Shown in pieces: positions 55,105 through 63,956 of a stretch of 64,000 bases of DNA; the first letter of the stretch is position 1, and each line of letters opens with the position of its first letter. Source of the stretch: Chloroflexota bacterium (GTDB taxonomy: Bacteria; Chloroflexota; UBA6077; JACCZL01). The stretch lies in the NCBI GenBank assembly GCA_030447245.1, contig JAUJPG010000001.1, positions 297,579 through 361,578 of the forward strand, read 5' to 3'. A program made the position numbers and the translations under genes. The notes beneath the pieces were generated by a model. That model had not been told where the DNA came from, did not search any database, and was given only the letters and a program-made list of their open reading frames with translations.

Positions 55105-56523
55105 ATGCCCGCCGGCATCGTACCCGAGTCGTTCCGCGGCCTGCTTGCGGCGTTCGCAGGCTGCTTCGGCGCACCGAGCTATCGGAACTTCGAGCTGCTC
55201 ATCGTGGGCTGGGTCCATTGCCTGGGTCGTCGGACCATCACGGCGGTGGCGCTCGCGTCGGGCGCGGCGGGCGCCCGCCACATCTCGGTCTTCCCGGCTG
55301 CTTCAGCTCGACGAACTTCGGCTGCTTGGGCTGGGTCCACGACCTCGGTCGTCGGTGCTGTTCGGCCTCGCGGCGGCCACCTGGATCCCGGGGCGGAGCA
55401 GGCGCTGTACGTGCTGGTCGACGACACGCTGGCGCGCAAGGGCGGCAAGGGGATCAGCCTGGCCACGATGCACCGCGACCCGCTGCTGTCGACGGCCCGC
55501 AAGCCGTTCTGCAGCTTCGGCCACGTCTGGGTGGTCCTGGCGCTCTGGGTGCCGCTGCCGATGGGCGGGGCGCGCGGCTTCGCCCTGCCCGTCTTGTTCC
55601 GGCTGTATGTCGGCTCCAAGCGCGGGGGCAAGGCGGATGCGCCCTCCCGTCCGCGGGCGGGGAAACGGCAGCGGACCGCGGAGGCCGCCCATGCCGCGCA
55701 TCCCCGGCCGACCAAGCTGGAGCTGGCCCGCGAGCTGATCGGCTTGGTCGCTCGGTGGGCGGGGGAGCGCCCCGTGTACGTGGTCGGCGACAGCGCCTAC
55801 GCCGGCCGAACGGTCCTCGAGGGCCGCCCCGCCAACGTCGCGGTCATCAGTCGCCTGCGGCTGGACGCCGCCCTCTGGGCCCGGCCCGGCCGCCGCCGCC
55901 CCGGCCAGAAGGGTCGCCCGCGTCGCCGCGGTCGCCGCTTGCCGGCCTCGAAGGCGATGGCGGCCACGCGCCGGCGCTGGGACCCGCAGCCGATCACGAT
56001 CTATGGCCGCCAGGTCACCCCGCTCGTCTTCACCGTCACCGCCCTGTGGTACCACGCGCTGCGCGAGCAGCCAGTCCAGATCGTCGTCGTCCGCGACCCC
56101 AGCGGTCGCCGGCGGGACGAGGCGTTCTTCTGCACCGACCGGACGGTCGGGATTGCCTTCATCCTCGAGACGTACGCGCGCCGGTGGTGCCTGGAGGTCA
56201 GCTTTCACGATCAAAAGCAGTTCCTCGGCTTCGAAGATCCGCAGAACCAGACCGACCAGGCCGTGGCGCGAACGGCGCCGGTGGCGAGCATCGTCTACGC
56301 TCTGGTGCTGTTGTGGTACGCCGAGCGGGCCCAGCAGGGGCTCGCCGACCGGTGGGCCATCCGCCCCTGGTACCGCTCCAAGACGACCCCCTCCTTCCTC
56401 GACATGCTGACTGCCCTCCGTCAGGACTCCTGGCTGCTGGGCCTTTCTGCGCCACCGTGCCCCGCACCCTGCCTGCATAAAGCCCCGTCGACGCACCCTG
56501 CTCCTACCCAGGCCGCGGCATAA
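55105..56523 (+). CDS. IS transposase, DDE type (IS701-like), with a locally shifted segment
   Basis: ATG 55105 opens PAGIVPESFRGLLAAFAGCF. DDE-type motifs: ALYVLVDDTLARKGGKGISL (first Asp), YVVGDSAYAGRTVLEGRP (second Asp), and WCLEVSFHDQKQFLGFEDPQ (Glu region with Y-x-x-R-W upstream). Between about 55290 and 55400 the real protein reads in another frame (FSSTNFGCLGWVHDLGRR), so a pair of compensating indels garbles ~35 residues, close to the first catalytic Asp. The transposase is probably inactive as written. It fills the IS from end to end. Confidence 0.8.
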   Translation: MPAGIVPESFRGLLAAFAGCFGAPSYRNFELLIVGWVHCLGRRTITAVALASGAAGARHISVFPAASARRTSAAWAGSTTSVVGAVRPRGGHLDPGAEQALYVLVDDTLARKGGKGISLATMHRDPLLSTARKPFCSFGHVWVVLALWVPLPMGGARGFALPVLFRLYVGSKRGGKADAPSRPRAGKRQRTAEAAHAAHPRPTKLELARELIGLVARWAGERPVYVVGDSAYAGRTVLEGRPANVAVISRLRLDAALWARPGRRRPGQKGRPRRRGRRLPASKAMAATRRRWDPQPITIYGRQVTPLVFTVTALWYHALREQPVQIVVVRDPSGRRRDEAFFCTDRTVGIAFILETYARRWCLEVSFHDQKQFLGFEDPQNQTDQAVARTAPVASIVYALVLLWYAERAQQGLADRWAIRPWYRSKTTPSFLDMLTALRQDSWLLGLSAPPCPAPCLHKAPSTHPAPTQAAA

Positions 56524-56542
56524 TGGGGGAAGTCGAGCCTAG
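56522..56542 (+). repeat. Right terminal inverted repeat of the IS
   Basis: AATGGGGGAAGTCGAGCCTA followed by G; the CTAG at 56539-56542 contains the queA stop codon. Confidence 0.8.
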
Positions 56543-57558
56543 AGGACCAGCATGCTATCGCCGAAGCTGTAGAAGCGGTAGCGCTCCTGAATGGCGACCC
56601 GGTAGGCCTGCATCGTAAGTTCATAACCGGCGAAGGCGGCCACGAGCATGACCGGCGTGAGCCCGGGCATGTGGAAGTTGGTGAGGAGCGCGTCGACGAA
56701 GCCGAAGCGGTACGGCGGGCGAATGAACAGATCGGCCTCGCCACTGCCCGCCCGGAGCGTCCCGCGCTCGTCGAAGCAGGTCTCAAGCGTGCGGGTTGCG
56801 GTGGTCCCCACCGCCAGGATCTTCCGCCCGGCCCGACGGTCAGCGTTCAGGCGTTCCGCCGCGTCCGGCGTCAGCGTATAGGCCTCGACCGGCATCACAT
56901 GACGCTCGATGTCCTCCATCCCCACGGGGGCGAAGGTGCCGTAGCCAACGTGCAGCGTGATCTCCTCGCGGCGGATCCCGTTCCGCTCGAGACGCCCGAG
57001 CACGGCCGGCGTGAAGTGCAACCCCGCGGTCGGCGCGGCCACCGATCCATCCACCCGCGCATAGACCGTCTGATACTGGTCCTCGCCGGAACGGTCCTTC
57101 ACGTAGGGTGGAAGTGGCACGGCGCCGACGCGCTCCAGCTCGATGGCGACCCCGTCGGGTGCGGTCAGGCGCAGCTCGAAGCTGCCGTCACCGCTGTGCG
57201 CAACGGCGGTCGCGCGCATGGCCGAGCCGGGAAACGTCACCACCTCGCCGACCTTCGGCACAGCCCGCTCATCGCCCACGCAGCTCCACACGCCGCCGCC
57301 GAGGTCCTTCAGTAGATACATGTCCACAGCTTCGCCACTCGCGCGCCGGCCGAGTAGCCGCGCCTTGATGACGCGCGAGTTGTTCAGCACGAGCGTGTAA
57401 CCGCTGTCGAGCAGGTCCGGCAGGTCGCGGAAGCGGTGGTGGGTGATCTCCCCGCTTCCGCGACGGACGCACATGAGCCGCGATGCATCCCGCGGTCGGG
57501 CCGGTGTCTGGGCAATCAGCTCTGCGGGGACTTGATACCGGAAGTCGGACAGCCTCAC
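56539..57558 (-). CDS. queA: tRNA preQ1(34) S-adenosylmethionine ribosyltransferase-isomerase QueA
   Basis: 339 aa. Landmarks: MRLSDFRYQVPAELIAQTPA, LDSGYTLVLNNSRVIKARLL, AAPTAGLHFTPAVLGRLERN, LHVGYGTFAPVGMEDIERHV and LTNFHMPGLTPVMLVAAFAG, ending YRFYSFGDSMLVL. QueA adds the ribosyl of SAM to preQ1 in tRNA to give epoxyqueuosine. GTG 57558 overlaps the queG stop (GTGA). The stop is provided by the IS end, so the IS inserted exactly at or just after the last codon without damaging the protein. Confidence 0.96.
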   Translation of the reverse strand: MRLSDFRYQVPAELIAQTPARPRDASRLMCVRRGSGEITHHRFRDLPDLLDSGYTLVLNNSRVIKARLLGRRASGEAVDMYLLKDLGGGVWSCVGDERAVPKVGEVVTFPGSAMRATAVAHSGDGSFELRLTAPDGVAIELERVGAVPLPPYVKDRSGEDQYQTVYARVDGSVAAPTAGLHFTPAVLGRLERNGIRREEITLHVGYGTFAPVGMEDIERHVMPVEAYTLTPDAAERLNADRRAGRKILAVGTTATRTLETCFDERGTLRAGSGEADLFIRPPYRFGFVDALLTNFHMPGLTPVMLVAAFAGYELTMQAYRVAIQERYRFYSFGDSMLVL

Positions 57559-58769
57559 TCGCCGCGACGCTCCTGCCCGCCCTCAGCGGCGGACAGCGCT
57601 GCGAGCGCATGCTCGATCTCGAGCCGCACCTCGGAGATGTCCTCCACCGCGAGGCGTTCGCGCAGCGCCTCCGCCGCGACCACCGTCAGCCTAGACCGGA
57701 GCGTGGCCAGCCTGCCCAGCCCCCACGCGGCATGTATGCGCAGCAGCGGGTTCGGGTGCCCGAGCGTTTCGGCGAGCGGCCCGAAGGCGGCCGGCGCGCC
57801 GGAGTTGCCGAGCGCCACGACGGCGTTCCGCTGCAGTGGCTCCAAGCCGCGCCATGCCGCCGCGGTCCGGCCGTAGACGTGCTCGAATTCCGGCTCGCTC
57901 ATGGTGACCAGCTTGAGCAGGTCCGGTTCGGTTCCGATCTCAGGGAGCGGCGCGAACTCCGGATGCAGTCCGCTGAGTGGCCGGGCATTGTACGGGCAGA
58001 CGTCCTGGCAGTCGTCGCAGCCGAACAGGCGGCTGCCGATGATCTCGCGATACTCACGCGGGATCAGGCCATCCATCTGGGTCACGTAGCCGATGCAGCG
58101 GTTGGCGTCGATCTGCCATCCGCTGATGCACCCAGTCGGGCAAGCGTCGATGCAGCGGGTGCAGCTGCCGCAGACGCGCATCGTCGACGGCTCGTCCGGT
58201 GGCAATGGGAGGTCGGTGAGGATCTCGCCCAGGAACACCCAGGTGCCGAGCCTTGGCACGATCAGATTCGTAGACTTGCCGAACTTCCCGAGTCCGGCCC
58301 GCTCGGCGATTGATCGGTCCAGGGGTGCGCCGGTGTCAACGTGGACGAGGGTGCGCACCCCCGGCACCCGCTCCTCCAGCCAGCATGCCACCTCCTTCAG
58401 GCGGTCTTCCAGCACCGTGTGGTAATCCAGGCCCCGGCAATAGCGCGAGAGCCAGCCCCTCAGCGGGTCACCTGCCGAGGGCGATTCGGGCGTCAGGTAG
58501 CTGACGCCCGCCGCGATGATCGAGCGGACCCCGGGCAACAGCAGATCGGGGTAGACGCGGGGCGAGATCTGCGGATGCTCGAAGGGGCTGGGGCCGAGTC
58601 CCATCGCCTGGCGTCGCTCGAGATGCTCTTTCTCTGCCAGGAACGGAGCGGCGGAAGCCACACCGATCGCATCGAGCCCCACCTCGCGCCCGTACGCCTT
58701 AAGGGCCGCCTTGAGCACCTCGGGAGCCTGACCGTCAGGCACGGTGAGCGATCGTTCTGCTGCCGGCAC
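57555..58769 (-). CDS. queG: Epoxyqueuosine reductase QueG
   Basis: 404 aa. Cobalamin-dependent reductase domain (HVDTGAPLDRSIAERAGLGK FGKSTNLIV) and two 4Fe-4S sites (VCGSCTRCIDACPTGCISG; LFGCDDCQDVCPYNA), followed by HEAT-like repeats (LQRNAVVALGNSGAPAAFGP). It reduces epoxyqueuosine to queuosine in tRNA. It needs cobalamin, whose lower-ligand genes lie 5 kb away. GTG 58769 is 15 nt after queF. Confidence 0.95.
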   Translation of the reverse strand: MPAAERSLTVPDGQAPEVLKAALKAYGREVGLDAIGVASAAPFLAEKEHLERRQAMGLGPSPFEHPQISPRVYPDLLLPGVRSIIAAGVSYLTPESPSAGDPLRGWLSRYCRGLDYHTVLEDRLKEVACWLEERVPGVRTLVHVDTGAPLDRSIAERAGLGKFGKSTNLIVPRLGTWVFLGEILTDLPLPPDEPSTMRVCGSCTRCIDACPTGCISGWQIDANRCIGYVTQMDGLIPREYREIIGSRLFGCDDCQDVCPYNARPLSGLHPEFAPLPEIGTEPDLLKLVTMSEPEFEHVYGRTAAAWRGLEPLQRNAVVALGNSGAPAAFGPLAETLGHPNPLLRIHAAWGLGRLATLRSRLTVVAAEALRERLAVEDISEVRLEIEHALAALSAAEGGQERRGE

Positions 58770-58784
58770 CGGGGTCTCGTCTAT

Positions 58785-59210
58785 CTACGGATGCTGATAC
58801 TCGGCCGTGGGCCAGAAGGGGATGCCGCCCCGAGGTGTGAAGCGCCCCTCGACCTTGAGGTACAAGGGATCCAGCAGGTTGATCAGGTCGTTGGCAATGC
58901 GGTTGACGCAGTCCTCGTGGAACTCGCCGGCCTGGCGAAACCGCCCCAAGTACAGCTTGAGCGACTTGCTCTCCACGCACCGCTCGTTCGGGACGTAGTC
59001 GACGACGATCGTGGCGAAGTCCGGCTGGCCGGTGAGCGGGCAGAGCGTCGTGAACTCGGGCGCCTCGATATGGATGCTGCCCTTCACGCCGTTGGGGTTC
59101 CGCGCCCGGTCGGCGAAGGGATTCGGGAACCACTCCAGGACCGCCGGGTCGGGATCGTCGTAGACATAGGCTGTTTGCTTGCCGAGCTGAGCGAGATCTG
59201 GGAGGGTCAT
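58785..59210 (-). CDS. queF: NADPH-dependent 7-cyano-7-deazaguanine reductase QueF
   Basis: 141 aa from ATG 59210. Short unimodular QueF: FTTLCPLTGQPDFATIVVDY (catalytic Cys), RCVESKSLKLYLGRFRQAGE FHEDCVNRI with the E-S-K-S-L-K-x-Y motif and catalytic Asp, ending GGIPFWPTAEY. It reduces preQ0 to preQ1. First gene of the queF-queG-queA operon. Confidence 0.96.
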   Translation of the reverse strand: MTLPDLAQLGKQTAYVYDDPDPAVLEWFPNPFADRARNPNGVKGSIHIEAPEFTTLCPLTGQPDFATIVVDYVPNERCVESKSLKLYLGRFRQAGEFHEDCVNRIANDLINLLDPLYLKVEGRFTPRGGIPFWPTAEYQHP

Positions 59211-59384
59211 CTCAAATCCTCGGGGGAGTAGAGAGGCCGATCTGGGCGAAAAGCTTGGGGCGAGTCGTGGTTCGCGCCCGATGCACCTTCCGTGGGTGCG
59301 GGACCGAACTCGGCCGGGTCGTAGCGCCTTCGATCCAAGAGCATCAGCGCACGCCGATGGCCGAAGCAGGTGATCAAGCATAGT

Positions 59385-60011
59385 ATGGCGTACCAGGATG
59401 CGCGTGCGCACAGGACCCGGGCCAACGTGAAGTATCTCCCGCTTCTTGGCTACATCGCAACGATCTTCGCAGCGAACTGGGCCATTCAGGCTGTCGGGCT
59501 CGTTCCCGTCGGCTTCGGCTTGCTGGCGCCGGCCGGCGTCTACTTCGCCGGCCTCACGTTCACGCTTCGCGACCTTACGCAGGAGCGGCTCGGGCGCGGC
59601 TGGACCGTGGTGGCGGTTCTCGCCGGTGCAGCCCTGTCGACGGCCGTCTCGCCGCAATTCGCGGCGGCCAGCGGGACCGCGTTCCTGCTGAGTGAGGTGG
59701 CGGACTTCGCGGTGTACACCCCGCTCAGGAGGCGGCACTGGCTCGGCGCGATCCTCGCCTCCAACACCGTCGGTCTTATCCTCGACAGCGCCATCTTCCT
59801 GTGGCTTGCCTTCGGGTCACTCGAGTTCCTGGCCGGACAGATCGCGGGGAAGGCTTGGATGACCCTGCTGGCGGCCGTGCTGCTATCGGCCGGCGTCGCG
59901 TGGACTGGCGGGCCACCTGACGGCCGGGCGCCCATTACGACGGTCGAGCGGGGGACGAAAATGGCGGAAGTCGAGCCTAGCGCGATGTGTTGGGCGTGTT
60001 GGAACGCGTGA
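59385..60011 (+). CDS. VUT-family queuosine-precursor transporter (YhhQ-like)
   Basis: About 208 aa with six hydrophobic segments (YLPLLGYIATIFAANWAIQA, GLLAPAGVYFAGLTFTLRDL, LGAILASNTVGLILDSAIFL, AWMTLLAAVLLSAGVAW). T-LRDLTQE is the family signature after TM2. VUT proteins import preQ0, preQ1 or queuosine. Divergent from queF, matching the pathway. After TM6 the last ~25 codons (TKMAEVEPSAMC...) are not family sequence and run through a copy of the IS end; the original 3' end has been replaced. Confidence 0.85.
   Translation: MAYQDARAHRTRANVKYLPLLGYIATIFAANWAIQAVGLVPVGFGLLAPAGVYFAGLTFTLRDLTQERLGRGWTVVAVLAGAALSTAVSPQFAAASGTAFLLSEVADFAVYTPLRRRHWLGAILASNTVGLILDSAIFLWLAFGSLEFLAGQIAGKAWMTLLAAVLLSAGVAWTGGPPDGRAPITTVERGTKMAEVEPSAMCWACWNA
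59959..59980 (+). repeat. Solitary copy of the IS right end
   Basis: AAATGGCGGAAGTCGAGCCT followed by AG matches the right repeat at 56522-56542 except for one position. No transposase is adjacent. It interrupts the 3' end of the VUT gene and lies just where the polymerase-containing gene block begins. Confidence 0.7.
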
Positions 60012-60016
60012 GGTTG

Positions 60017-60639
60017 TCATTCCAGCCCGTTGCCTTCGATATCGGGATCTTCCGAACCGTCGGGCAGTGGCTCCGATTCATGCTCGGCAGTGCCGGTCGT
60101 GCCAGCAGTCTGCGTGATGTGCTGCTGGCGGGCGATGTTTACCTGCACCATCGGGATGATCAGCCGCCGCACCTGGGCCAGGGACTTGATCGCCGCCAGG
60201 TATCGACGCTGGGCGCGCTCGCAGCGCCGCTGGTGGTACTCGCTTAGCTCGAAGCTGATGCTCCCGGCCTTCATCGTCTCCGCATAGCGCGACTCGGCCT
60301 GGCTCATCATCAGCCAGCAGACGGCGATCCGATCGACCAGCAGCCGCTCGAGCGGCGATGGTGCATCCCCCGAGCTCCCGCTTGAGCTTCCTCAGCTTGC
60401 GGCGGACCGCGTCCTGCACGATCTCGTTCTCGCCGGCCACGAGCCGAATCATCGACGACTCGGCCTGGAAGGTGACGTCGCCCACCGAGAATCCACATCG
60501 CCGGGTGCTCATCGAAGAGGACGCGGAGCTCGACCACGGCCCGACGGTCACCCTTGTCGGCGCTCGCCAGCAACGCCATAGCCCTCCTGGCCGGGTCTTG
60601 CTTGCTCAGTCCGCTACTCCCCGCTTTGCGACTGCCCAC
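60017..60639 (-). CDS. Hypothetical protein of the polymerase island, two frameshifts
   Basis: Start GTG 60639, inside the end of the preceding gene. Pieces: RRAMALLASADKGDRRAVVE LRVLFDEHPAMW; then, in another frame, VTFQAESSMIRLVAGENEIV and RRKLRKLKRELGG; then the last frame with PLERLLVDRIAVCWLMMSQA, SRYAETMKAGSISFELSEYH QRRCERAQRRYLAAIKSLAQ. Total about 205 residues, helical, with an acidic C-terminal tail. I have seen comparable uncharacterised proteins (HQRR..AQRRYL-type) in mobile regions but cannot name a function. Confidence 0.5.
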
Positions 60640-60940
60640 GTCGCTTCCTCCACTCGCCTCGATCGTGCCCGGTGGAAGCGGCCAGCAGCAGCGCCCCGCT
60701 CGCCAGCGCCTCGGAGAGGTCGCACAGCTCGGCCACCGCGACGTCTGCGGCCTCGAGCCGGTCGCGCTCGGCGCGGTGCGCGCGCCGCTCCGCCTCTCGT
60801 TCCGCGCGCTCTCTCGCGTCCAGCCGCGCCGCCAACTGCGCGACCGGGCCGCTCCCGACGTACTCGCGGACGACCCGCCCGCCGACCCGCCTGCTCCGGG
60901 TGTAGTAGCGCCCGCCCCGCACCCGTCGTTCCCATCCCAC
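60614..60940 (-). CDS. Hypothetical basic protein with GGRYYTRSRRVGGRV motif
   Basis: 108 aa, ATG 60940. N-terminus WERRVRGGRYYTRSRRVGGR VVREYVGSGP is a basic beta-hairpin-like segment, followed by a charged helix (LDARERAEREAERRAHRAER) and a less charged C-terminus. The motif occurs in uncharacterised proteins of mobile regions in Chloroflexota and Planctomycetota. Nucleic-acid binding is plausible from charge only. It overlaps the next gene by 26 nt and follows the upstream gene by 9 nt. Confidence 0.6.
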   Translation of the reverse strand: MGWERRVRGGRYYTRSRRVGGRVVREYVGSGPVAQLAARLDARERAEREAERRAHRAERDRLEAADVAVAELCDLSEALASGALLLAASTGHDRGEWRKRRGQSQSGE

Positions 60941-60949
60941 GGCGTTGTG

Positions 60950-61713
60950 TTACACCTGGTCGTCTGCGCCCGGCCGCGTTGACCTGCTGGGTGCCGACGT
61001 TGACCTGGCCAGCCTGGCCGATGCTGACGCTCGGAGCCGACCCCTGTCCCGCTCCCGCAGCGCCTTCAGGTTCCGCAGCATCATCCGATTCGAGCGGTCG
61101 AGCAGCGGCACCAACTGCTGGCCGAGCCGCTCGACGATCTCCTCGACCCGGAGCCCGCGGATCTTCACGTCCCAACTGCTCTTGCGCTGGCCCTCCATGT
61201 TCACGCTCAGGCTCTCCTTGCGGAAGAGCTCGCTCTCGAGCAGCGAGGCGAAGTTGCCGATCCAGCCGTTGATCCGCAGCGTGTGGTAGTAGCTCAGCAC
61301 CGCCACGTCGACCATCATCAGCTCGGCCGCGGTCGTCACGCCGTGCTCGTCGATCAGCCGCCGCCGCAGGACAAGCAGCATGGCCATGAGTGTCGGGTCG
61401 AGGTAACGCTCGGCCCCGAGGCGTTCGATCAGGAAGCCCCCGCTGTCCAGGTCTGCCTTCGCCTGCTCGACCGCCTGTCTCCAGTCCTCGTCGGTCTTGA
61501 CGAGCCCCCAGCCCTCCACCGCGCGGAACACGGCCCGCGCATCGTGCAGCAGTCGCTCGTGCCGCTCGGCCAAGATCCGCTGGTATTCCGCCTGGAGTTG
61601 ATCCAGGGTGAGCGGTGCCCGGCCTCCGCCGCCTCGCGCTCTCGAGCGACCAGCTCCTGCTCAATCGGCGGCAGTTCGGCAAGGATTGACCGTTCGGCGT
61701 CGTCCATCGTCAC
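60950..61713 (-). CDS. Hypothetical helical protein of the polymerase island, one frameshift
   Basis: GTG 61713 overlaps the preceding stop (GTGA). The N-terminal frame has DDAERSILAELPPIEQELVA REREAAEA and shifts near 61620; the main frame then reads EYQRILAERHERLLHDARAV FRAVEGWGLVKTDEDWRQAV, ILVLRRRLIDEH-type and MMVDVAVLSYYHTLRINGWI, ending in a Ser/Arg-rich tail. About 250 residues in total. No family recognised. Confidence 0.55.
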
Positions 61714-62015
61714 ACCGCCAGCGCGTCGAGTTGGCGGAACAATCGCCGCAGCTCGGCCAGCAGCTCGCGTGTCGAACGGGTGGGTGGATTAAGCCGCCGC
61801 CAATCGGCGAGTCCAGCCCGCACCTGCTCCACGTCGGACGGTCGGATGTACCGTCGCCGCTGTCGCCCGCTCTCGCGCCATCGGTGCGACCAGTACGGGC
61901 CGTGCAGCTCACCGCGCGCGCAGCGGCAGGTCGGCTTCCCGCATGTCTTCAGGTCCGCCTGGAGGCTGCCAGGTAGCGGCTCGATCTTGGGCAACGAACG
62001 GCACTTTTTGCTCAT
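61710..62015 (-). CDS. DUF6788-like small protein
   Basis: 101 aa, ATG 62015 overlapping the polymerase stop (ATGA). KIEPLPGSLQADLKTCGKPT CRCARGELHGPYWSHRWRES forms a beta-hairpin with C-x4-C-x-C cysteines, then RYIRPSDVEQVRAGLADWRR. This pattern belongs to a small uncharacterised family (DUF6788-like) that I associate with transposon or integron contexts. Possible zinc-assisted DNA binding. Confidence 0.6.
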   Translation of the reverse strand: MSKKCRSLPKIEPLPGSLQADLKTCGKPTCRCARGELHGPYWSHRWRESGRQRRRYIRPSDVEQVRAGLADWRRLNPPTRSTRELLAELRRLFRQLDALAV

Positions 62016-63956
62016 CGGCGCGCAGGCTCGAGGAACTCCGTAACGTCGTTTGCTCGCAGCATCGCCGAATCCATGCGTGTCCCGCTCCAGTCCAGCATGA
62101 TGGTGGTTTCGACACCGATAGGGACTCTTCGGATATAGCGACGCATCCCCTCGACCAGACACTCCGACAGCCAGGTGGCTACCATCTCGGCATCGGCGAC
62201 GTCGCACTCGACGACCAGCTCGTCGTGAACTGCGAGGACCGGCGCGGTGGTCGGGCAGCGGTCGCGCGTCTGCCAGAGCCGCGCCAGCCCAGCCTTGAAC
62301 CCGTCGGCGGCGAGGCCCTGCGCCGGTGTGTTCACCCGAACCGTGCCGGCGCGTCCGCCCGAAGTCGCCGCAGCCGCCCGCTCGCCGTGCGGATCTCGCG
62401 ACCATGCCCCCGCAGCCGCGCTGCCCGCCAGGCGGCGAGCTTCGGCCACGCGCGGGCAAAGCGTGCCTGGAGCTCGCGAGCCCGTGCCTCGGTGAGGTCG
62501 AGGCCGTGCGACCGCGCGTTGGCGACCAGGCCGCTGACACCCTGGCCGTAGATCGTCCCGAAGACGACGCTCTTGGCGAAGGCGCGCTCGTCCAGCGTCA
62601 CGTCCTCGGCTGCCTTCTCGAACAGCGCGGCGGCGGTCAGTCGGTGGATGTCGGCGCCGGTCGCGATCGCCGAGCACAGCGCCTCGTCGCCCGGCCAGTT
62701 CGGCCGCGACGCACACCTCGATCATGCTCAGGTCGGCCTTGACGAGCAGCCGCCGGGGGCCTGGCCTGAAGCATTCCCGATAGGGCCTCTCGCGCGGCAC
62801 CTGCTGGAGGTTCGGGCCACGGCGACATCCGGCCGGTGGCCGCGCCGACTTGCTGGTAGCTGGCGTGGATTCGGCCCGTCCCCCCATTGACATGCGTCAG
62901 GTAGTCGATCCCGTAGGTCGAGGCCTTCTTCGCGGCGTCGCGGTACTCCAGCAGCTTCGGGATGACCGGTGCCGGCCCGCCACGGCAGCGAGCGCGTCCT
63001 CACCGACGCCCGCGAGTTCGACGAGCTGCGCCAGCGCCTCGAACTTGCTTGGGCGAGTCGAGGTTGACCCGGTCGCGCGCCGAACAGATCTGCGCCGAGT
63101 CCTTCGCCGAGCATAGTCTGGACCTCATCCTCGAGCGCGATCCTCCGCGCCATGGCCTCGTCGGACAGTCCGACCCACCGCTCGGCGTCGAACGGGCTGC
63201 CGGTCAGCTCCAGCCACGCGATCGCGGAACGACCGCGTTCTCCAGATCCGTGACCTCGGTCAGTTGGTCCTCGGCTAGACGGTCGCCAGTCGACGCTGGA
63301 GCAGCAGCGCGGCGACCGCGTCCCTCGCGGCGTAGTCGAGCTGCGGTCGTCGAGCTCGGCCGTACCCCAGTCGCTGGTCTGGAGTGTCTTGTCCAGCTTC
63401 AGCCTGAGCTCGCGCGCGGCGACCGCTTCCAGCGTGAAGTGGCCACGCTGGCCCAGGTGCTCGCCGCCGTCCAGAATCTGGGCTGCGAGCAGCGTGTCGA
63501 AGACGGCGGCGGCGCGATCCCGTGCCTCAGCAGCCAGGCCAGGTCGAACTTGGCGTTGTGGGCGGCGATCGTCGAGCTGGGATGCTCCAGCACGGGCTTC
63601 AGTGCCGCTGCCCAGTCCGGGCACGCTCGAGCGTCGATCGTCGCGACGCGCGGGATGTTGTCCGACGCCCCGACCGCCAGGGTCACGAGCCGAATCTCGC
63701 CGGCGTGCGGGTCGAGAGACGTGGTCTCCAGGTCGAGACCCAGGACCGACCGACCCAAGAGCCACGCGATGACGTCCGGGAGCGCGGCGGGATCCGCGAC
63801 GTGGTAGCCGCGGTACTCGGCCCGGGCGGACACATCTTCGAGCCGAGGCCCGTCCCGGCGGTGGCTCGCCGGGGGACGCGTCGGCCCCGGCAGGGGGTCG
63901 TCGGGCAGGTGTTTGCGCGCCACTCCCGGCACCGCTCGATGAGCATCCTGCGGCAT
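62012..63956 (-). pseudogene. Family A DNA polymerase (PolA-like, no 5' nuclease domain), many frameshifts
   Basis: 3'-5' exonuclease motifs open the gene (VLGLDLETTSLDPHAGEIRL; IAAHNAKFDLAWLLRHGI), then in other frames FTLEAVAARELRLKLDKTLQ, AIAWLELTGSPFDAERWVGL. The polymerase domain shows RRGPNLQQVPRERPYRECFR, DLSMIEVCVAAEL (motif A), FAKSVVFGTIYGQGVSGLVA (O-helix), NTPAQGLAADGFKAGLARLW and PVLAVHDELVVECD (motif C). At least six shifts. The absent 5' nuclease domain suggests a phage or plasmid polymerase. The frame may extend past the window edge. First of five tightly packed genes. Confidence 0.75.

Larger units (their letters stand above)
54999..56542 (+). mobile_element. Insertion sequence with near-perfect terminal inverted repeats
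   Basis: About 1.54 kb. The ends are inverted copies beginning CTAG: 19 of 21 positions match between 54999-55019 and the complement of 56522-56542. One DDE transposase gene fills the interior. CTAG at both ends is either a 4-bp target duplication or part of the repeat. The right end supplies the TAG stop of queA. Confidence 0.8.

Noticed and set aside
59211..59369. preQ1 riboswitch between queF and the VUT transporter
   Set aside because: No preQ1-I, -II or -III core could be recognised; ordinary divergent promoters are sufficient.
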